Origin: Streptomyces sp. NBC_00525
GTDB taxonomy: Bacteria; Actinomycetota; Actinomycetes; Streptomycetales; Streptomycetaceae
NCBI RefSeq assembly: GCF_036346595.1
Contig: NZ_CP107834.1
Span: 1,674,001-1,738,000 of the forward strand
DNA length: 64,000 nucleotides
Direction: 5' to 3'
The position numbers and the translations under genes are program-made. The notes below the pieces were generated by a model. It searched no databases and was not told the DNA's origin. It saw only the letters and a list, made by a program, of their open reading frames with translations. Each line of letters begins with the position of its first letter. The stretch's first letter is position 1. Of this stretch, positions 33,667 to 42,254 are shown piece after piece.

Positions 33667-33760
33667 CGCACACGCCCCTCGGTCATCGCACACGCCCCTC
33701 GCTCGTCGCGCCCACCTCTCCGTTATCGCACACACCTCTCCGCCGTCGCACGCCTCCCGT
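33661..33760. repeat. Five 20-bp tandem repeats covering the O-methyltransferase start
   Basis: Copies 1 and 2 (33661-33680, 33681-33700) are identical; copies 3-5 (to 33760) are increasingly diverged but keep the 20-bp register. On the minus strand each good copy carries GAGGGG and an ATG, so the methyltransferase ribosome-binding site and start codon sit inside the array. The copy-2 ATG opens a 7-codon frame whose TGA overlaps the real ATG (ATGA). Confidence 0.8.
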
Positions 33761-33787
33761 GCATGTCGCCCGCCCCGCCGTGTCCCG

Positions 33788-34612
33788 TCAGGCGCCCGAT
33801 GCCCGCAGGAAGCGGCGCAGGATCTCCTCGCCCGCCGCCACGCCCCGTTCGGCGGTGGCCTCGACGTGCGGTGCGGTCCAGCCGGCGTCGGCGAGTTCGC
33901 CGTGACCGGGGCGCCAGCCCTCGTCGGCGGCGAGCAGCAGGTCCGCGTCGAGGAGCGAGTCGCCGGCGGCGAGGGTGCGTGTCGCGCCGGTGCGGCGGGC
34001 GACCTCACGCATGGCGGCGCTCTTGGTGAGCGGCCGCGGCACGACGTATATCTTGCGGCCCTGGAGGGACACGGTCCAGCCGCGCGGCTCCGCCCAGTCG
34101 GCCAGCTCCTTCATCCACTCCGGGGGCAGTTCGGCGCGGTCGACGACGAGATAGGCGAACAGGTCCTCGGCGACGCGTTCCTTCAGCAGCCAGGCCGGGT
34201 CGGCGGTGGCGACGAGATGGGCGCGGACCTCCTCCAGCGGGGCGCACTCGTCGGAGAGCCGGCGGGCGACGGTCCGCTGCCAGTCCGGGTCGGACTCGCC
34301 GTCCACCAGGATGTGGCCGCCGTTGGCGCAGATCGCGAACTCGGCCGGGTTTCCGGGCAGCTGGATGCGGTGGTACTGCTCGCGGGTGCGGGTGGTGGTG
34401 GGGACGAAGACCGTGGACTCGGCGTCCGTCAGGTCGGTGAGGAGGCCGGCGGCGGTCTCGGTGACGTACGAGAGGGGCTTGTGTCCGTAGACCTCGACGC
34501 ACAGCAGCCGGGGCGCCTGTACGTCCTCCATGGTGAGGTTGAGGGCGGCGGTCGAGTAGATCAGGGTGCGGTCGAGATCGCTGGCGATCAGGGTGACCGG
34601 GGAGGCCGTCAC
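33788..34612 (-). CDS. HAD family hydrolase of the Ter biosynthetic module
   Basis: A 274-residue HAD enzyme: motif I IASDLDRTLIYST (nucleophile Asp and catalytic Asp), motif II VPTTTRTREQY, Lys motif in PLTKSAAMREVARR and motif IV AAGDSLLDADLLLAADEG, a Cof-like subfamily with a C2 cap. Phosphatases of this kind are part of the Ter-associated pathway thought to make a nucleoside-like molecule. GTG 34612 overlaps the stop of the upstream fusion gene by 4 bp (GTGA). Confidence 0.82.
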   Translation of the reverse strand: MTASPVTLIASDLDRTLIYSTAALNLTMEDVQAPRLLCVEVYGHKPLSYVTETAAGLLTDLTDAESTVFVPTTTRTREQYHRIQLPGNPAEFAICANGGHILVDGESDPDWQRTVARRLSDECAPLEEVRAHLVATADPAWLLKERVAEDLFAYLVVDRAELPPEWMKELADWAEPRGWTVSLQGRKIYVVPRPLTKSAAMREVARRTGATRTLAAGDSLLDADLLLAADEGWRPGHGELADAGWTAPHVEATAERGVAAGEEILRRFLRASGA

Positions 34613-37080
34613 GCGGTCTCCACCGCCTTGCCGTCGGCGCCCGTGGCCCCTCGTGTGTATGCGGGGTGGATGAGTCCGACACAGGTGTACGGGAGCGAGT
34701 CGACCTCCTCGACCGGTACGCCGCGCTGCGCGGCCAGCAGCCTGATGTGGTCCAGGTCCGGGCCGGCTCCGCGCCGCGCGAGGATCTTCCACGGGACGCG
34801 GCGCAGCAGAACGCGTGTGGTCTCGCCGACGCCCGGCTTCACCAGGTTGACGTCGTGGATGCCGTACTCCTCGCTGATGCGCTCCACGGCGGCCCAGCCC
34901 TCCCAGGTGGGGGCCCGGTCCGCGGTGAGCAGTTCCTTCACCTCGGCGTCCACGGCGTCCGCGACCTCGGCGAAGCGCGCGGCGACGGTGTCGAGGAAGA
35001 GGCCGGAGACGTCCGAACCGGCCAGTTCGCGGTAGAACTTCGCGCCGTGGAAGTCGTGCGGCCCGACGAGGTCGGCGCGCAGGACGGTACGGGAGATGAG
35101 CCCGGAGACGGTGGAGTTGAGGCAGGCGGAGGGGATGAGGAAGTCCTCGCGGGTGCCGTACGTCCGCACGCAGCCGCCGGGGTCGGCCAGCACCGCGATC
35201 TCCGGGTTGAAGCCCTCCACTCCCCCGGCCTTCTCGAACTCGACGATCGCGGCGGCCAGTTCGCGGGTGATGGCGCCCTTGCCGGTCCAGCCGTCCACGA
35301 AGACGACGTCGGCCGGGTCGTGCCGGGCGGCCAGCCAGCGCAGCGCGTTGGCGTCGATGCCTCGTCCGCGCACGATGGAGACGGCGTAGTGGGGCAGTTC
35401 GACGCCACGGCGTTGCTGGGCCCAGCGGCGCATCAGCACGCCGACGGGCGTACCGGCGCGGGCGAGCGAGACGAGGACGGGGCGCGGGCCGCGCTCGGCG
35501 AGCACCGTCTCGGTCACCGTGCCCACGGCGCGGGCGATGCGGGCGGCCGACAGGTCGAGGGCCTCCTTGAACAGCCGCTGGTACTCGGCGGAGGGCTGGT
35601 ACTCGATGGGGAGCGACTCCGCGTAGTGCGCGCCCCCGCTCTGTATCGCCTCCTCGCGCTCCTCCGTGGGCGCTTCGAGCCGGGTCTCCGAGAGGTCCTG
35701 GAGCAGCCACCCGACCTCGTCCGGCGCGTACGAGGAGAACGCGGGGCCGCGCAGGGGTTCGGGGAGCTGCATCAAGGCTTCTTCCTGGCATTCGGAGGCT
35801 GTCGCCACGGGTACGTACGAGGGGATCACCGCGAGCAGGACGTGCGCGGTGTGCGGAGCGAGCCGGTCGAGCAGGCCGCCGGGGGCGTGCAGCGCCGGGG
35901 TGTCGGCGGTCGAGTCGACGACGACGACCACGGCGTCGAAGCCGGCGCCGGCCACGTTGTACGCGTAGCGGTCACCGGGGCCGTCGGCCGGGTCGTCGTG
36001 GGCGGGGAAGACGATCCGGGTGCGTATCGCGTAGCCGGGGTCGTCCACGGCCAGGACCGGGGAGCGGGTCGTGGTGGAGGAGCGGATCTCGGCGTCGGTG
36101 CGCTCCTCCAGGGCGGTGGCCAGGCGCAGCGGCGCGTACATCAGCTCCTCGGAGCCGAGGACGAGGACACGGCGGGGGGTGTCGCCGAGGGCCTCGGCGA
36201 CGCGATCCGCCAGGGCGGGCAGGGCGGGCTCCAGGAGGGCGCGGTGGGCGCGGGTGAAGCCGTGCCGGCCGCCGTCCGGGACGCCGGCGGGCCAGGGAAG
36301 GTCGATGCGGGTGTGGGGGCGCGGGGCGGGGGCGGCTCCGTCGGCGGTGCCCGGGTCGGCGGCGGCCTCGCGTTCCGCCACCAGCGCCTGCCCCTTCTCC
36401 AGGACGCCGTCCGGGAGCGTGACCGTGCCGGTGGTGCGGGCCACGAGGTCCACGCGGGCGCCGATCTCCGCCGCGAACTCCGCGAGCCGGCCCCGGTCGG
36501 CCGGTGAGCGCATGTCCACCAGGGCGACGATCACGTAGCGGTCGCGGGGGTAGCGCTCGTGCAGGGCGCGGATGGTGTTGAGGACGGTGTTGCCGGTGGA
36601 GAACTCGTCGTCCACGAGCACCAGCGCCGAGCCCTCCCCGCCGTGCCGGTCCGCCGCCAGCAGCCGGGGGTCCTCCGGGAGCAGCAGATGCGAGGTGGCG
36701 TGCGAGTGGGATTCCTCGAAGCCGCCCGCCCGGGCCACGCCGGGCACCGGCCTGCGGGTGGAGTGGAGGTAGGGGGCGTCGCCGAGGCCGTCCGCGACGG
36801 AGTGCCCGAGGCCGGTGGCGGTCTCCGCGTAACCGAGGACGACCGCCCGGCGCGCGCCGTCCTCGCCGAGGAGGGCGCGGACCCGGCGGCCCAGCTCGAC
36901 GCCGGCGGCGTACACGACGGAGGGGCGCTGCGGGACGTGCTTGCCGAGGACGTTGGACACGAGCAGGTGCGCCCGCTTGGGGTTGCGCCGCAGGGCCAGG
37001 CCCAGCAGCTCGCGCAGTTCCCCGTCGCCCACCAGCCCGACGCCCAGTCGCTCCGCCACCCAGCTACCCGACCACACCAC
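34609..37080 (-). CDS. Phosphoribosyltransferase-TRSP-StiP fusion enzyme of the Ter system
   Basis: An 823-residue fusion. N-terminal ~240 residues: phosphoribosyltransferase with the PRPP loop ALVLVDDEFSTGNTVLNTI. Residues ~260-440: TRSP-like C-terminal domain (LVLGSEELMYAPLRLATAL, VFPAHDD). The rest resembles the StiP/cysteine protease-like Ter domain (VLVSLARAGTPVGVLMRRWA, FVDGWTGKGAITRELA, GLFLDTVAARFAEVAD). These activities are separate genes in many bacteria. GTG 37080 (or 37077) follows GAGAAG; the longer frame upstream belongs to another gene's antisense. It precedes the HAD gene with a 4-bp overlap. Confidence 0.8.
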   Translation of the reverse strand: MVWSGSWVAERLGVGLVGDGELRELLGLALRRNPKRAHLLVSNVLGKHVPQRPSVVYAAGVELGRRVRALLGEDGARRAVVLGYAETATGLGHSVADGLGDAPYLHSTRRPVPGVARAGGFEESHSHATSHLLLPEDPRLLAADRHGGEGSALVLVDDEFSTGNTVLNTIRALHERYPRDRYVIVALVDMRSPADRGRLAEFAAEIGARVDLVARTTGTVTLPDGVLEKGQALVAEREAAADPGTADGAAPAPRPHTRIDLPWPAGVPDGGRHGFTRAHRALLEPALPALADRVAEALGDTPRRVLVLGSEELMYAPLRLATALEERTDAEIRSSTTTRSPVLAVDDPGYAIRTRIVFPAHDDPADGPGDRYAYNVAGAGFDAVVVVVDSTADTPALHAPGGLLDRLAPHTAHVLLAVIPSYVPVATASECQEEALMQLPEPLRGPAFSSYAPDEVGWLLQDLSETRLEAPTEEREEAIQSGGAHYAESLPIEYQPSAEYQRLFKEALDLSAARIARAVGTVTETVLAERGPRPVLVSLARAGTPVGVLMRRWAQQRRGVELPHYAVSIVRGRGIDANALRWLAARHDPADVVFVDGWTGKGAITRELAAAIVEFEKAGGVEGFNPEIAVLADPGGCVRTYGTREDFLIPSACLNSTVSGLISRTVLRADLVGPHDFHGAKFYRELAGSDVSGLFLDTVAARFAEVADAVDAEVKELLTADRAPTWEGWAAVERISEEYGIHDVNLVKPGVGETTRVLLRRVPWKILARRGAGPDLDHIRLLAAQRGVPVEEVDSLPYTCVGLIHPAYTRGATGADGKAVETA

Positions 37081-37160
37081 GTTCGCTTCTCTTTCCGTTC
37101 GTCCGCCGGGCCGGAGCAACCGCCCGGCCCGTCCGTACCCGATCCTGCCGCCGGTTGCGG

Positions 37161-38324
37161 TCACTCCGCGAGGCAGGCCGTCAGCAGGTCCACGAAGCCG
37201 ATGTCCTCCCGGGCCACGCCGAAGACCTCGGCGCGCAGCAGCGTGCGCTCCGCCCAGGCCCGGTGGGGCTTCACCTCGTTCATCTTGTTGGTGTAGGCGG
37301 AGCGCAGCACTCCGCCGCCGTTGCTCTCGGGCCGCAGGATGTCGCGGGCATCGCTGTACTCCTCGTGGCTGACCACGGACAGCGCGTGCACGGGGGCGAC
37401 GTGGGAGGGGTGGATGCAGGTCTTGCCGAGGAGGCCGTTGGCCCGGTCCAGCTCGATCTCGCGCAGGAGCCCGTCCAGGTCGTGGGCGATGAGCGCGGTG
37501 CGCAGCGACTCGGCCCGGTTCTGCTGGAAGGGGCTGCTGCGCAGCTGCGGCTTGAACATGCGCTCCTGGCGGGGGAAGTACTCCCAGACGGGTCCGGTGA
37601 CCGTGAAGCCCGTCCCGTCGGCGCGGCCCAGCATGTTGACGACGTCGGCGATGACGTGGGCGACGATCCCCACGTCGTACGCCGTCATGTCCGGGGAGCG
37701 CCGCAGTCCGTAGGCGGAGCAGAAGTCGGTGACGCCGAGGCGCAGCGCGAGCACGCGGTCGCGGTGGGCGGTGATGATCTCGGCGATGCCCCGGAGGGTG
37801 TCGGTGCGGGTCTCCAGGTGGAGCAGTTCGGGCGATTCGAGGACGGGCATGGCGAAGAGCCGGCGTCCGGCGCTCGCCTCGGCCTTGGTCAGGGCGTCCA
37901 TGAAGGGCGTCCCGCGTTCGCGGGTGAACTTGGGCAGTACGAATCCGGACAGCAGCCGGACCGACGCGCCGAGGCGGCCCACCAGATCGGTGATCTGTTC
38001 CGGTTCGCGGACCCGGATGAACAGCAGCGGCAGCGCGGCGGGGCGTGTGTCGAGGTCGGCGAACTGCCGGACCAGGTTCTCCTCGGCTCCGGGGACCTCG
38101 GAGTCGTCGATGGAGTCCTCCAGGCACAACACCATCGAGACGACTCCGCGCCCGGCGAGCTTGACGATGTCGTCGGCGAGCCGGGGGCGGGTGGCGGGAC
38201 TGTAGAGCGTGGCGCCCAGCGCGGCGGAGAGCAGGGGGCCCGGTGAGTCCCGGTCGAACTCACAGGGCTCCTGGAAGAAGAGCCCGTCCTTCGCAGCAGC
38301 TGCAATATGACCGAAATGACGCAT
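37161..38324 (-). CDS. HpcH/HpaI aldolase / CitE-like lyase of the Ter system
   Basis: A 387-residue TIM-barrel protein of the HpcH/HpaI-CitE superfamily: SPATRPRLADDIVKLAGRGV, VLCLEDSIDDSEVPGAEEN (acidic metal-site region), RLFAMPVLESPELLHLETRT and LALRLGVTDFCSAYGLRRS. In Ter operons such CitE-like genes sit with the PRTase-StiP and HAD genes, suggesting a carbon-carbon lyase or ligase step. ATG follows GGGGGGAA. It starts the leftward unit 37161 to 33788. Confidence 0.82.
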   Translation of the reverse strand: MRHFGHIAAAAKDGLFFQEPCEFDRDSPGPLLSAALGATLYSPATRPRLADDIVKLAGRGVVSMVLCLEDSIDDSEVPGAEENLVRQFADLDTRPAALPLLFIRVREPEQITDLVGRLGASVRLLSGFVLPKFTRERGTPFMDALTKAEASAGRRLFAMPVLESPELLHLETRTDTLRGIAEIITAHRDRVLALRLGVTDFCSAYGLRRSPDMTAYDVGIVAHVIADVVNMLGRADGTGFTVTGPVWEYFPRQERMFKPQLRSSPFQQNRAESLRTALIAHDLDGLLREIELDRANGLLGKTCIHPSHVAPVHALSVVSHEEYSDARDILRPESNGGGVLRSAYTNKMNEVKPHRAWAERTLLRAEVFGVAREDIGFVDLLTACLAE

Positions 38325-38545
38325 GCAATTCCCCCCGTACTCTCTGACCGATCGGACAACGTGTGGCCGGTAATAGTACGTACGAACGGGTGTCGGCAGT
38401 TCCCAGCTGAGGTGAATTCCGGGTGTCGTACCCCTTTCGTACTGCTTTCGAGGGGGGCGGAGCGGGTGAATCCGACCGGCTGCCGGAAGGGACACCACGC
38501 CCCCCGCGTTGTCCGCGCGGGCGGCCAGCAGGCAGGATGACCGGC

Positions 38546-39403
38546 ATGACGCACGCGATGGTGAAAGGCTCGAACGTCCCCCTCGACGCCATGGCCGTAC
38601 GGGCCGTGCTGCGCTGGACGCCGGGCGCCGGGGTGCCCGACGTGGACGCCTCGGCCCTGCTGCTCGGCGCCGGCGGACGCGTGCGCTCGGACGAGGACTT
38701 CGTCTTCTACAACCAGCCGCGCCATCCGTCGGGCCTGGTGCGCAGGCTGCCCAAGCGCAGTCTGCCGGAGGGCCTGACGGACACCATCGAGGCCGATCTG
38801 AACGCCCTCGACCCGTCGGTCGACCAGGTCGTCATCGCCGCGTCCTCGGACGGGGCCGCCTTCGAGCACGTACGCGATCTGCGCATCCTCATCTACGACG
38901 CGGCGGCGGCCGGCGGCGAACCGCTCGCCGTGTTCGACGTGCGCGCGGAGACCGGCGAGGAGACCGCGATCATCTGCGGCGAGCTGTACCGGCGCGGGGA
39001 CGGCTGGAAGTTCCGGGCGGTCGGGCAGGGCTATCCGACCGGTCTCATCGGCCTGGCGACCGCGTTCGGCATCTCGGTCGACGAGGCGGAGCCCGAGCCG
39101 CAGCCCCAGGCCCCCGCGCAGCCCGAGCCGCAGTACCGGCCGGACCAGGCGCCGCCCGCTCCCGCGTTCCCGCCGGCTCCGGCGCCCGCGCCCGACTCGC
39201 AGGCCACCGTGCTGCACCAGCAGCCCTCGTACGGCTATCCGCAGCCCGCCGCGGCCCCGGCGCCGCAGCCCTCGTACGGCTATCCCCAGCCGGCCTCGCC
39301 GCAGCCCGCCTACGGCTATCCGCAGCCCGCCCCGGCGGCCGCGCCTGCGCCCGACCCGAACTTCACGCTGCCCCCGCAGGGCCCGCAGTTCATACGGCCC
39401 TGA
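38546..39403 (+). CDS. TerD family protein with Pro/Gln/Tyr-rich C-terminal tail
   Basis: A 285-residue protein. Residues ~1-175 are a TerD domain: [73 protein letters not shown]. TerD domains bind calcium and are part of stress response and tellurite tolerance. The last ~110 residues are Pro/Gln/Ala-rich with four SYGYPQP-type repeats, likely disordered. ATG 38546 is chosen because CAGGAT lies 7 nt upstream (possible leaderless mRNA); ATG 38537 is the alternative. Confidence 0.85.
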   Translation: MTHAMVKGSNVPLDAMAVRAVLRWTPGAGVPDVDASALLLGAGGRVRSDEDFVFYNQPRHPSGLVRRLPKRSLPEGLTDTIEADLNALDPSVDQVVIAASSDGAAFEHVRDLRILIYDAAAAGGEPLAVFDVRAETGEETAIICGELYRRGDGWKFRAVGQGYPTGLIGLATAFGISVDEAEPEPQPQAPAQPEPQYRPDQAPPAPAFPPAPAPAPDSQATVLHQQPSYGYPQPAAAPAPQPSYGYPQPASPQPAYGYPQPAPAAAPAPDPNFTLPPQGPQFIRP

Positions 39404-39429
39404 GAGCGGCACGCGGCGACGGGACACGC

Positions 39430-40164
39430 TCAGGTGCGGGTCTTGTAGCCGCGGCCCCACTGCATGCCGAAGCCGTACATCCGGTCCAGCTCGGACTGGA
39501 AGCCGTAGACGAACTTCACCTCGCGCCGCACGATCAGCTCGTCCTTGACGTTCTCCAGCGTGAACACCGCGCAGGAGCGGGCCTGCGGGGCGCGCTCGTC
39601 CAGCTCGATCTCGATGCTGGGCCCGTTGCCGGGATAGAGGGTCACCTTGGCGTGCGTGCGGTCGAAGGCGGGCGTCTGGTCGTAGATGTAGACGAAGCAC
39701 ATCAGCCGCTTGATGTGCTCGCGCTGATCGATGTTGACGTAGAGGGTCTCGCCGGAGGGGGCGCCGAAGCGGTCGTCGCCGCTGAGCCTGATGTATGGCG
39801 GCCCGTTCAGATCGCCGAGCAGGTTGCCCAGCGGCTGCACCACGCCCTTGGTGCCGTCCGCCAGCTCGTACATGCAGCCCAGGTCCAGGTCGACGTTGAC
39901 CATGCCCTGGGTATGCGCCTGGACGGCCTCCGGCTGGAACAGCTTCAGCGGGTGCAGCAGCCGGCCGCTCTGGCGGGAGCGGCCCCCGATGTCCGAGGTG
40001 CGCATGCGCCAGGAGAGGTTGACCCGGAGGTTGCCGCTGAGCGCTCCCTGCTTGGTCAGTGAGACCGTGGCGTGCCGCCGGGTCAGCACGATGGAGTTGG
40101 TGGCCGCGCTGCCCGCTTCGAATCGTGTGTCCCGCCCCGGCCACAGGCTGTCCCAGAACGCCAT
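39430..40164 (-). CDS. TerA-like / TerD-superfamily tellurium resistance protein
   Basis: A 244-residue protein similar to the TerA-type members of the TerD superfamily: ALSGNLRVNLSWRMRTSDIG, VNVDLDLGCMYELADGTKGV, SGETLYVNIDQREHIKRLMC and MCFVYIYDQTPAFDRTHAKV. The acidic residues of the double-strand DLDLGC segment fit a metal-binding role. ATG 40164 was chosen because the Arg/Met-rich upstream extension is not family-like. Convergent with the preceding TerD gene at 26 bp. Confidence 0.8.
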   Translation of the reverse strand: MAFWDSLWPGRDTRFEAGSAATNSIVLTRRHATVSLTKQGALSGNLRVNLSWRMRTSDIGGRSRQSGRLLHPLKLFQPEAVQAHTQGMVNVDLDLGCMYELADGTKGVVQPLGNLLGDLNGPPYIRLSGDDRFGAPSGETLYVNIDQREHIKRLMCFVYIYDQTPAFDRTHAKVTLYPGNGPSIEIELDERAPQARSCAVFTLENVKDELIVRREVKFVYGFQSELDRMYGFGMQWGRGYKTRT

Positions 40165-40232
40165 CCCCGACCCCGCCCCTTTTTCTCGGTCCCTCACCCG
40201 TCGCATGCGGCGCATACGGCGCACGCACCACC

Positions 40233-40294
40233 GCGGGGCGGCTCCGGGCCGTCTCCGGGGTGTCCCGGAGCCGTTGCCGTACGAGCCGCCCCGC
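40233..40294. terminator. Branched terminator downstream of terC
   Basis: GCGGGGCGGCT (40233-40243) pairs with AGCCGCCCCGC (40284-40294), with a second inner stem GGCTCCGGG/CCCGGAGCC. It lies 28 bp after the terC stop and should end its leftward transcript. Confidence 0.75.
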
Positions 40295-40322
40295 AGAGAG
40301 CGTTCCCTCCATACCTACCGGG

Positions 40323-41450
40323 TCACACCCCGGCGGTCACTTCGGTGCTGCCTTCCTCCGCCTCCAGCGCCTTGTTGCGGCGGACCGAGGACCAGAAGGA
40401 CCAGGCGATCAGGACGACACCGATCAGACCGGTGATGATCTCGTTGATCTCGTACTGGATGGTGACGAGCAGCAGGACGGCCAGCGCGCCGATCGCGTAG
40501 TGCGCGCCGTGCTCCAGGTAGACGTAGTCGTCCAGGGTGCCCTGGCGGACCAGGTAGACCGTGAGCGAACGGACGTACATGGCGCCGACGCCGAGGCCGA
40601 GGGCCATGAGCACGATCTCGTTGGTGATGGCGAAGGCGCCGATCACGCCGTCGAACGAGAAGGAGGCGTCGAGCACTTCCAGGTAGAGGAACATGAAGAA
40701 CGCGGCCTTGCCGGTGAGGGCGATGGCCGAGACCTTCTTGCCGCTGCGCTTGGCCTCTTCCTCCGCCTCGTGCTCGCGCTCCTCCTCCTCTTCGAGTTTG
40801 TCCTCGAAGTAGCCGGAGAGCCCGCCGACGATCAGATACGTGATCAGACCCGCGACGCCGGAGAGCAGGACGGTCGCCGCCTTGTCCGCGTGGCCGCCGC
40901 CGTGCTGGTGGGCGTGCGTGGCGACGGTCAGGGAGGCGATCAGCAGAACGATCAGCGCGACGCAGACCGACAGCATGTCGACCTTGCCGAGCTTGGCGAG
41001 CGGGCGCTCGATCCAGCGCAGCCACTGGATGTCGCGCTCCTCGAAGATGAAGTCGAGGAAGATCATCAGCAGGAACATGCCACCGAAGGCGGCGATCGCC
41101 GGGTGGGCGTCCGTGACCAGCTGCTTGTACTGGTCCGGGTCGTTGAACGACAGGTCGATCGCATCGATCGGGTTCAGGCTCGCCGTAACAGCCACGATCA
41201 CGACGGGGAAGACCAGCCGCATACCGAAGACCGCGATCAGGACGCCGATCGTGAGGAAGATCTTCTGCCAGAAGGCAGACATCTTCTTCAGGATTCCGGC
41301 GTTGACCACCGCGTTGTCGAACGACAGCGAGATCTCCAGGACGGACAGGATCGCCACCACACCGAAGGCTTCCCACCCCCCGTAGAAGAATGCGGCCACA
41401 AGACCGGCCACGGTGATCGCGAACGACCACCCGAAGGTTTTCAGAAGCAC
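40323..41450 (-). CDS. TerC/DUF475 family integral membrane protein
   Basis: A 375-residue membrane protein with about nine helices. The key acidic motifs of TerC (ILSVLEISLSFDNAVVNAGI and LYLEVLDASFSFDGVIGAFA, each with SFD/D/N metal-like residues) are present, placing it in the DUF475 branch. A cytoplasmic loop HAHQHGGGHAD and a long acidic EEEEREHEAEEE stretch separate the halves. TerC proteins move or sense metal ions, probably supplying metal to exported proteins. GTG start. Confidence 0.9.
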   Translation of the reverse strand: MLLKTFGWSFAITVAGLVAAFFYGGWEAFGVVAILSVLEISLSFDNAVVNAGILKKMSAFWQKIFLTIGVLIAVFGMRLVFPVVIVAVTASLNPIDAIDLSFNDPDQYKQLVTDAHPAIAAFGGMFLLMIFLDFIFEERDIQWLRWIERPLAKLGKVDMLSVCVALIVLLIASLTVATHAHQHGGGHADKAATVLLSGVAGLITYLIVGGLSGYFEDKLEEEEEREHEAEEEAKRSGKKVSAIALTGKAAFFMFLYLEVLDASFSFDGVIGAFAITNEIVLMALGLGVGAMYVRSLTVYLVRQGTLDDYVYLEHGAHYAIGALAVLLLVTIQYEINEIITGLIGVVLIAWSFWSSVRRNKALEAEEGSTEVTAGV

Positions 41451-41520
41451 TGGCTACCCCATCATGTATGTAACGGGTCTCCCCCGATGTGCACGGGGCT
41501 CCCCCGCGCCGTGCGCGGCT

Positions 41521-42096
41521 TTACGAAACGTTGACCCCGAAGTCTAGAGCGATGCCGCGCAGCCCCGACGCGTACCCCTGACCAACTGCACGGAACTTCC
41601 ACTCGCCGTTGTAGCGGTAGAGCTCGCCGAAGATCATCGCGGTTTCCGTCGAGGCGTCCTCGCTGAGGTCGTACCGCGCCAGCTCCTGGCCGTCGGCCTG
41701 ATTGACGACGCGGATGAACGCGTTGCTGACCTGGCCGAACGTCTGGCCGCGGTTGTCGGCCTCGTGGATCGAGACCGGGAAGACGATCTTGTCGCAGTGG
41801 GCCGGCACCTGCGTGAGGTGCACGATGATCGACTCGTCGTCGCCCTCGCCCTCACCCGTGAGGTTGTCACCGGTGTGCTCCACGGAACCGTCGGGGCTCG
41901 TGAGGTTGTTGTAGAACACGAACCATTCGTCGCCGAGCACCCGGCCCGACTGGCACAGCAGCGCGCTGGCGTCGAGGTCGAAGTCGGCCCCGGTCGTGGA
42001 TCGTGCGTCCCAGCCGAGACCGACCAGCACCTGGGTGAGATTGGGTGCGGCCTTGGAGAGGGAGACATTGCCTCCCTTGGCGAGCGTGACGCCCAT
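41521..42096 (-). CDS. TerD family protein (tandem copy 2)
   Basis: A 191-residue single TerD domain: [80 protein letters not shown], the acid-rich calcium-binding pattern. It is closely similar in sequence to the neighbour at 42255-42830, an apparent tandem duplication. Ribosome-binding site GGGGAGGAC. Just upstream of terC by 70 bp on the same strand, so the two may be cotranscribed. Confidence 0.9.
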   Translation of the reverse strand: MGVTLAKGGNVSLSKAAPNLTQVLVGLGWDARSTTGADFDLDASALLCQSGRVLGDEWFVFYNNLTSPDGSVEHTGDNLTGEGEGDDESIIVHLTQVPAHCDKIVFPVSIHEADNRGQTFGQVSNAFIRVVNQADGQELARYDLSEDASTETAMIFGELYRYNGEWKFRAVGQGYASGLRGIALDFGVNVS

Positions 42097-42134
42097 GGTG
42101 TGTCCTCCCCGAGTTTGTGAACCGTCTTTTGTAC

Positions 42135-42180
42135 CGGACGGAGCCGCCGGCCGCACGTGTTCGGCCGGCGGCTCCGTCCG
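42135..42180. terminator. Very strong terminator hairpin between terD paralogues (first of two)
   Basis: A perfect 19-bp stem: positions 42135-42153 pair with 42162-42180 around an 8-nt loop (CACGTGTT). It lies between the two terD genes and can stop transcription either way. Confidence 0.8.
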
Positions 42181-42187
42181 CCCTGCG

Positions 42188-42220
42188 CGTCCGGCGCCGC
42201 ACGTGGTGCGGCGCCGGACG
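42188..42220. terminator. Second terminator hairpin between terD paralogues
   Basis: CGTCCGGCGCCGCAC (42188-42202) pairs perfectly with GTGCGGCGCCGGACG (42206-42220) around a 3-nt loop, 34 bp downstream of the stop of the 42255-42830 gene. Confidence 0.8.
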
Positions 42221-42254
42221 GATGCTGATGCCGGGGCCGGGGCCCCAGGGCGAC

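Noticed and set aside
33661..33760. A CRISPR array
   Set aside because: The 20-bp units are directly adjacent with no spacers.
34609..38127. A 1172-codon frame over the Ter fusion gene
   Set aside because: The upstream 349 codons lie inside the CitE-like gene in another frame. GTG 37080 with GAGAAG gives the family-like start.
41451..41520. A Mn2+-sensing yybP-ykoY riboswitch before terC
   Set aside because: Only 70 bp separate terC from the upstream terD gene and the conserved yybP-ykoY sequence elements are not visible.
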